Source: Rhipicephalus microplus (taxonomy: Eukaryota > Arthropoda > Arachnida > Ixodida > Ixodidae). From it: a DNA stretch of 64,000 nt. The position numbers and the translations under genes are program-made. Every line of letters begins with the position of its first letter. Within the stretch, counting starts at the first letter, position 1. Positions 57,600 to 64,000 of this stretch are shown here, in pieces. Below the pieces are notes generated by a model, which saw only the letters and a list, made by a program, of their open reading frames with translations, searched no databases and had not been told where the DNA came from. The DNA lies in NCBI RefSeq assembly GCF_043290135.1, contig NC_134710.1, forward strand, positions 204,312,192 through 204,376,191, given 5' to 3'.

Positions 57600-58330
57600 T
57601 ACATATGCCTTTGTCGTCTATTCACGTCACAAGATACTAAACTTTGTATATGTGGACCTAGCGAAATGGTCGCAAGCGCACTATGAGTGTAGCATGCAAT
57701 CATGTTTCACACGACACGCATATAAAGATGATCACGTTTGGACGTGTCATTTACGTTCATCCTCTATTCACGTCAAGTGATTTCAAATTTAGTATATGTA
57801 AAGCTAGCGAAATGGCTGTGAGCAAGCTATTAGCGTAGCATGTTGTCGTGTTTTGCATTACATGCATGTCATAATTATCACGTTTGAAGCCATTATTTAC
57901 TTTCGTCATTCATTCACGTCACATAATACCAAACTTAGTACATGTTGAGCTAGAGGAACGGCCGTGAACAATCTATTAGCGTACTATGTAGTCGTGTTTT
58001 ACGTGACACGCATATAATGATTATTATGTTTGGGTGTGTCATTTACCTTTGTTGTCTTGTCACATCACGGGATACCAAAATTCTTACATGTGGAGCCTGC
58101 GAAACAGCCACGAGCAGGCTATTAGAGTGGTATGTAGTTATGTTCTTACATTACACTCATTTCATGATTATTGTGTTTGCACTCGTCATTTACCTTCGTC
58201 ATCCATTCACATCACGCAATTCTAATTTTTTATGTGAAGCTAGCGAAAAGCCCATGAACGCAACATAAGCGTATGGCCTGTAATCATGACTTCATAACAT
58301 GCATGTCATGATTTATACGTTAGGATCTTT
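57600..58330 (+). repeat. 146-bp tandem array in copy 2
   Basis: TTCACGTCAC or near forms recur at 57621, 57767, 57913, about 58059 and 58206, i.e. 146, 146, 146 and 147 bp apart. Units alternate a CTAGCGAAATGGC word, a TAGCGTAGCATGTAGTCGTG word and an ATTATCATGTTTG word. Confidence 0.92.
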
Positions 58331-58570
58331 CAGTTATGTTCGCCATGTAGTCAAATCATACCATGCAAGTCTTGCGATATGTCATATGACGTAACAACCA
58401 CAAGACCAGCAAAACAATGAAAATTGAATCTTGACATTGGTCACTTACATATCATGATTTTCATGTTATGACTAGTCATATATGCTCGTAGTGCATTCAT
58501 GTGATGTCACACAAATTTTAGTATTAGTAACATTATCCAAACGGCAAGGAGATCTAAAAGTCGTAGGTGA

Positions 58571-58863
<293 letters not shown>

Positions 58864-59015
58864 TTCTTAAAGTCACTAAAGTTCGCTACGAAATGCGAAG
58901 CATATCTTAGCGAACTTCGGGTCAGAGCGCGAACGAACGAGGGCTGTTTTGGTCCGAGTTGAAATCGAAACCGGGTCGTTTGCGTGGCAAGCGGATGTTC
59001 TGCCACTCGGTCATG
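58864..59015 (-). mobile_element. tRNA-Gly-like SINE with TATC tail
   Basis: The head on the minus strand (58952-59012) reads GACCGAGTGGCAGAACATCC, then CGCTTGCCACGCAAACGACC and CGGTTTCGATTTCAACTCGG. The loop TTGCCAC contains GCC, and the arm sequence is close to tRNA-Gly(GCC). The body words GCGAAGCAT and TAGCGAACTTTAGTGACTTT precede the (TATC)n tail. Confidence 0.8.
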
Positions 59016-60544
59016 CGTCTGCTTGTGAATACACTGAAAGTACTCTCCTGCTCGTAAATGCCCTGGAAGTAGCTTTCACGTTTTATGAACACACGCATCC
59101 TGTATATATGCTTCAACATAGAATACAAAGTAGAAATAATGCGTGAACAAGTGCCCATTGCCAGCGGGCATCCGACCATATCATTATCATGATGGCTTTG
59201 CGGCTTGAAACCGCTCACCCACTACAAAAGGCACACACGCTACAGCGCTAATTCCTTAAGGCCACCTGGAGGGTACATAGCAAGTTTGAAAAAAAATTGA
59301 TGGCCCTAAGTGCTAGAAGTGTGCCCTAGAAACATGATATCACATTCACGTTCAACTTCCAAAGAGGAAGGTTCAGGGTCCCCTAAACTTTTTTCATAAG
59401 ACTGTTCGAAAAAACAGCGCACCACTTATGAGCTTCAAGGTATCACAATAAAAAGTTGACCTGGCATAAAATACAGCACCTACGAAAGAAACCCTTACGT
59501 TATTACGCACATGTCATAAATATAACTTCAAAACTAACCTCAAGTGATGGACCCATAATTGGCCCAAATATTTGGAAGTTTTGATAAATGCTTTGAACAG
59601 CGATAAGCTTTTCAATGATGCAGAAAATTTACTAATGATCTGGGACATCTTGTGGTGAGCGTTTGTGTTTACGACAGCGACGGTTTCACCGAGTGCTGTG
59701 TAAAGATACGTGCGGCCAATATACATAATAGAGTTATTTCTTTATTAGCTGCGCATGGAGAAAAAGCATTTTGTTATGGTGTAAATATTTTAGCTGTCAT
59801 ATGCAATCAATCGTTGTCTGTTAAAAAACGCTGTTTTTTCAGGTTAGGTTTTTTTTAGTTTTATGAGACTGAATACATGACAACGTTGAATTGACGGAAA
59901 ACTGCTATGAAACAGATCCGGTACTTACCCGCATAATTAACGAGATCCATCGAAAGGCTTATGGCTGCGTGTCCCACGCCGCACAGTCATGCTTGGTTTG
60001 TAAATTTCCCGTACGGGAAAATCATACGGAGACCTAATCATTCATTAAACCACCCTGTGGAGCGTAATGATACAGCCTCGCAATTGAAAAGAGGCATGGA
60101 CTCTCGAGTCTTTAACACATATCGTTCTGTGCTTCTGGAACGCTGTTTAGACGGGACTGCGGGAAGTGTGACGGAAGAAAGAAAAGATTATTATCTTTAT
60201 CAGTCGCCAAGACGCTCTTCATCATTTCGGGAAACGTCACTGTGTTCAATGTTATTCCAAAGCAGAGTGGAACGTAACAGTAAAAGAAATGCTAAAACTT
60301 AATGAATAATAAATTAAATTTAGGCATAACTAATTTAGCTCTGCGATTACGTGTATACACAATGAAATAAAATTGCAGGCTTTAGTTGTTTATATGTTGC
60401 CTATTTCATAATACTGAATCAAGGAATGCCTTCATTATCCGACGGCTTTAAATGCGATTAGCCACATTAGAGAACTGTGGTAGCCTAAAGTTTTGTCTGC
60501 TTTTGATAGGTAGCACAAAGGAGTATTTGTGCGGAACGCCGATA
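59016..60544. other. Copy 2 interior, no gene
   Basis: It matches 52131-53699. The frame at 59961-60302 (113 codons) is not shared with the other copy in length or register. Confidence 0.55.
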
Positions 60545-60765
60545 AGCCCGCCAGTGGTAAAGGTGCTCGGCTGGCTGTTGGCCCGAAGGTCACGGGTTCA
60601 TTTGCGGTCATGGTGGTTGAATTACAACGAAGGGGAAATGACAGAGGCTCGTGGGCTGTATGATGTTGGTGCACGTTAAAGGACACCGGATGAGGCCAAT
60701 TATAGGAGCCCTTCTCTACAGCGTCTGTCATGATCGTATGATGATTCTCGGATGCTAACCACAAG
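60545..60765 (+). mobile_element. Divergent Ruka-like SINE in copy 2
   Basis: It is the same insertion as 53700-53905: GCCAGTGGTAAAGGTGCTCG head, ACGGGTTCATTTGCGG box B, and CTACAGCGTCTGTCATGATC body. A long minus-strand frame (60435-60986, 183 codons) crosses it and is a by-product of the SINE and its neighbours. Confidence 0.88.
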
Positions 60766-61885
60766 ATACTATAAATTTTAATTCGCCCCAATTGAAATGT
60801 GGGTGCCACGGCGAGAATAGAACCGCTATAAACGGGGCATTTACCCCTATAAACGGGGCCTTTAAGGAAACAAACTGAACTGAATTGAGCACCGCGATCA
60901 CGCGTCCTCAGCAGAAAAGCATTACAGTCAATAGGATGCACTGGCGCGTGGTATTTCCTACTCGTGCTACCACCACGCCCTGCCAAAAAGAAAATAAAAC
61001 GAAAAAAAAAGGAACTCCGGTGTCCCTCGTTTCTTTTATGTAGAGCATGACATTTACTTCTTCACTGAATGAGAAACCTTTTTAGGATTTCTACACACAG
61101 GGCATGATTGTAAGCAAGAATGCAGCCTAATTCGGAGAATAATAAAAAAGGGCGACCGGTGCGTCGATGCACTCAAAGCTTTCGAACGCGATCAAAGAAA
61201 CTGACGACTTCTGTAAAGGGGCAGCAAACTTCATGTCGCCAGTCGAGGCAACTTTATTTAAGAATGAAAAAGAAGCTGTCATGCTTAATTTTACCGCATT
61301 TTGATCCCGTCCTCTTCATACGTGCCTCCAACAGCATTGAACAGGGTTGCTACGCAGAGTGACCCACGTTTCACAAAACTTGAAATATATGCAAGATCGG
61401 GCGACATCCCGTTGCTAAGGGGCTAACGATTAAAAAAAGATCTATTCCTGAGCACACGCTGTGTTTCGTTCGTTACGATAGAACGTGGTGTGACGTCCAG
61501 GACAGCCGACAAAACTGGTTGGTGTTTTTAAACCACAGGTATCTTCTTTCATTCGTTAACTTTAAAAAAAAAAAGGGAAGATTTGGAAACACGGGCAGAA
61601 GAGACAAGTCAGGGCACCACAAAAGCCCGACTTCAAACTTGTGTCTCTGTTTGCACGCCATGTCTCTTTTAGAATGAATACGTACAAACTGGCTCAGCTC
61701 TCAGTAATTCTAGGCTTCATTTGTTTTACTGTTCCACTGAATGCAGAATGCATTCATGCAAAGAAATTTTCAAATTTTTGCTTTTAGTATTTTCAGAGGT
61801 GCGGGCCGTTCTAATTCATTTTAAAGCACTTAATTCTTTCACTGATTACAAGTATACCTTAGAATAAACACTATCAAGGCCACGT

Positions 61886-63429
61886 AGCTTCAAAAGGGCG
61901 ACACTGCGAGAAAATTTTAAGCCGAGTCAAACGACTTCATACGTATGCAGGGTGTTTTGTTAAGACAGTGCAGAGTTTCAGTAAACAGTCTTTTGCAGTC
62001 GGGCCCCAGTGGTTCACGCACATGAACTTGGCAGAAATACTTCTCCGCAGTCGAAAACTCGTTGACGCAAAAATTAATAATAATACAATATATACTCCTT
62101 AATGTTAACTTGAATGCTTTTGTTCTTATTTGAATGTTGTATGGCATATATAACCTAAGGTCTGGTAATTTTTAGAGCTCGCAAACAGTGCACGTAGATT
62201 TAGTTATTCGTGATTGAATTTCTAGAGCCGAATCGAAACAGCACGAAGCGCACCAACTCTGCTAGTAAATTGCTTCGAAATGTTTGACAATGTGGTGTTT
62301 TTAGCTTGCCCTAACATCGCAGAGTACGTGGGCCTCTAGCATTTTGCCTACATAGAAATATGACTCTGGCGGTCTGGCCTGAATTGAACCCGCGACTTGT
62401 GGGGCACCATCCGAGCACTGTAACAGCTGTACTGAGTTATACGCTAGCATCTTTCATAAACACCTTATCAGTATGATAAAATGTAATGAAAAATTATACA
62501 ATACATTGAAATTCATGCAATTAGGTTGTAATATGCTGTTCATATTTACTCCGAAAAGAAAGGAAACTATTAACTGTAATGAAGTCGCAGTGTTTTTCTT
62601 CAACTCCTCCTACCGAATGCGCTTAGACTGTAGGTCCTGAATTTAGAAGCACAAATGCACAAACAGGTAGAACTTTGCTTAGTAGTGGTGTTTACTAGAC
62701 TAAAACGCAACTTTTAACCATGATCGATTTCCCCGATTTTGAGACCCAGACACTTTCGTAGTAACCAGGTGTTCATTAATGGCTTCACTCTTACTTTCAA
62801 AATACCTCGCGATTCATTAAACAAAACAGTGGGTTTGCAGAACGTGTCAAGATAGTGAAAATAAATGTACAAGCACGTATACGATTGCCTTGAGTTTTAA
62901 AATCTTTTCCACTAGCAGTACGTCACCCAGCTATCACTACAGATAACAGCCAAATGAGTTGACATGCCACCCTTAGAAAGCATTCTACGATGAACCACCG
63001 TACATGAAGAAAGATGGTATTTATGAGAATGTTCTGCTAGACGACACAGAAAACAAGACAAGCTGTACAGAAGCAACGAAAGGGCGGTGAAGTATCTACC
63101 TTTATTTCACAAGCGCAAAACACTATTATTACCGCTCTTCTTTCAAGCAGTGTGATTCTAGTACGGAAAATTTATTGTGGTCATAACATAAAGCCACAAG
63201 CCTCCTAAATCCTTGTAATACAGCCAGCACTGCTAGAACAGACTAGTGCTCTTATTGGACATGTAACCATGCAGAAAGTAATAAAACGTGTGCCAGCAGC
63301 AACGTTAATCTACATTCCTACTGAGGAATAGACTTAAAATAAAAGTATGTAACAAAATCATGTTTCGAGCACTCATATGCTAGACGGACACTAGGAAGCT
63401 TACGAAAAGTGTCTAACCTAAATTGAGGA
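61886..63429. other. Unassigned DNA with one SINE
   Basis: Apart from the SINE at 62300-62440, nothing was recognised. Confidence 0.4.
62300..62440 (-). mobile_element. Divergent Ruka-like SINE
   Basis: On the minus strand GTTACAGTGCTCGGATGG, box B GTCGCGGGTTCAATTCAGGC and the body word TACTCTGCGATGTTAGGGCA are in SINE order. The body word links it to the copy at 39611-39832. Confidence 0.65.
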
Positions 63430-63795
63430 CAACCCTGCAAGCTATGGTAAGAATAATAATCTGGAGCGTAGAGGGACGAGAAGAGAGCAGAAGGGATCCA
63501 TGAATAAAAAAAAAACACGTGTTAAGGACACCTTAGTCGAACTAAAGAAGGAATGGACATGAACCAGACATATTGCGAGAAGTCTGGGCATTAAGGGTAA
63601 CAAACTGGATTCGGAGAGAAGAGAAGCCCCGCAGACTAGATACAAAATTTTGTGTGTGAACGAGATTAAGATGTTTGAGGGAATAACGTCGCCACATCAA
63701 CCAAAGGACTAACTTTATTGGAGAATCATTGGAAGAGGCTTTGTCTTATATTGGATGTAGCAACGCCTTTGTTAATGACGATAATAATGATCTGG
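63430..63795 (+). mobile_element. RTE LINE C-terminus and 3' end
   Basis: In shifting frames the sequence reads TRHIARS, WALRVTNWIRREEKPRRLDT and NEIKMFEGIT, matching the conserved RTE C-terminal pattern (WAGHxxR, RVTxWIPRE, DEIKxFAG). It ends with GGAAGAGGCTTTGTCTTATA, TTGGATGTAG and an imperfect GAT/ATA tail, as RTE 3' ends do. It is severely 5'-truncated and non-functional. Confidence 0.8.
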
Positions 63796-64000
63796 CGTCA
63801 AACACAGTTCATAGAAATCTAGCATGCAAAAAAAAGAGATAAACGATCTCATTTACATTAAATGATAGGGCCGCTAAAAGTTAACAATAAACAGCGTTCC
63901 GCTCATGTCAACCTTGGGGCATATGACACAACATCGTTCATATACTAGACCCGTATAACAAAATAAACAGCCACACTTTAAATTGCTGCGTGTACAGATC
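63796..64000. other. Unassigned DNA to window end
   Basis: Nothing was recognised. Confidence 0.4.

Noticed and set aside
60435..60986. 183-codon minus-strand open frame
   Set aside because: It runs antisense through the Ruka-like SINE and the copy-2 insertion; the matching region of copy 1 does not keep the frame.

Overview
The window looks like intergenic DNA from a hard (ixodid) tick. The main reason is 14 copies or fragments of one tRNA-derived SINE with the diagnostic tail around TTTTGGGACGTTAAACCCC followed by short (CAAT)n runs, which matches the Ruka-type SINE family known from ixodid ticks. AT-rich background, several LINE clades, a decayed Ty3/gypsy element, tetranucleotide and TA microsatellites and long inverted repeats agree with a large, transposon-rich chelicerate genome. 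I found no host protein gene or functional RNA gene that I can defend. Most open frames are chance frames or lie inside repeats. All homology calls are by eye from protein and DNA motifs; no search was run.

Layout. 1-9000: a candidate exon (556-1221), a degenerate SINE, two clusters of TATATGG palindromes (1568-1845 and 8641-8921), a 640-bp inverted-repeat element (3505-4141) and a TAA microsatellite. 9060-10530: a LINE reverse transcriptase fragment with a YADD box, then a 238-bp tandem duplication. 11471-15045: a SINE, then two inverted copies of a ~690-bp sequence around a spacer with another SINE and a strong hairpin. 16400-19225: TA repeat, a perfect hairpin, and the first copy of a composite repeat (SINE remnant, TATC/TGTC microsatellite, array of ~146-bp units). 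21427-23800: two SINE families, a GC-rich block and a second TATC array. 25192-31990: a dead Ty3/gypsy element on the minus strand (gag, protease, RT, RNase H, integrase), flanked by two copies of a ~90-bp block. 32000-38900: mostly unassigned DNA with SINEs, a 50-bp palindromic-ended repeat and a LINE 3' end. 39190-42720: an RTE-like LINE on the minus strand split by a SINE, and a jockey/CR1-like LINE on the plus strand. 43681-49360: SINEs, a GC-rich block and TA repeats. 51100-61885: a ~4-kb segment present twice in direct orientation, each copy carrying the 146-bp array, a GATA tract, a tRNA-Gly-like SINE head and a Ruka-like SINE. 63430-63795: an RTE LINE 3' end.

The parts interact as transposon biology. 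SINE copies at four places have 12-15 bp target-site duplications, and two of these are 5'-truncated, so they were mobilised by LINE machinery; LINE families with RT motifs (all dead here) lie in the same window. The most unusual structure is the composite that joins a tRNA-Gly-like SINE, a GATA/GACA microsatellite and a nucleosome-length (about 146 bp) tandem array in the same order at three loci.
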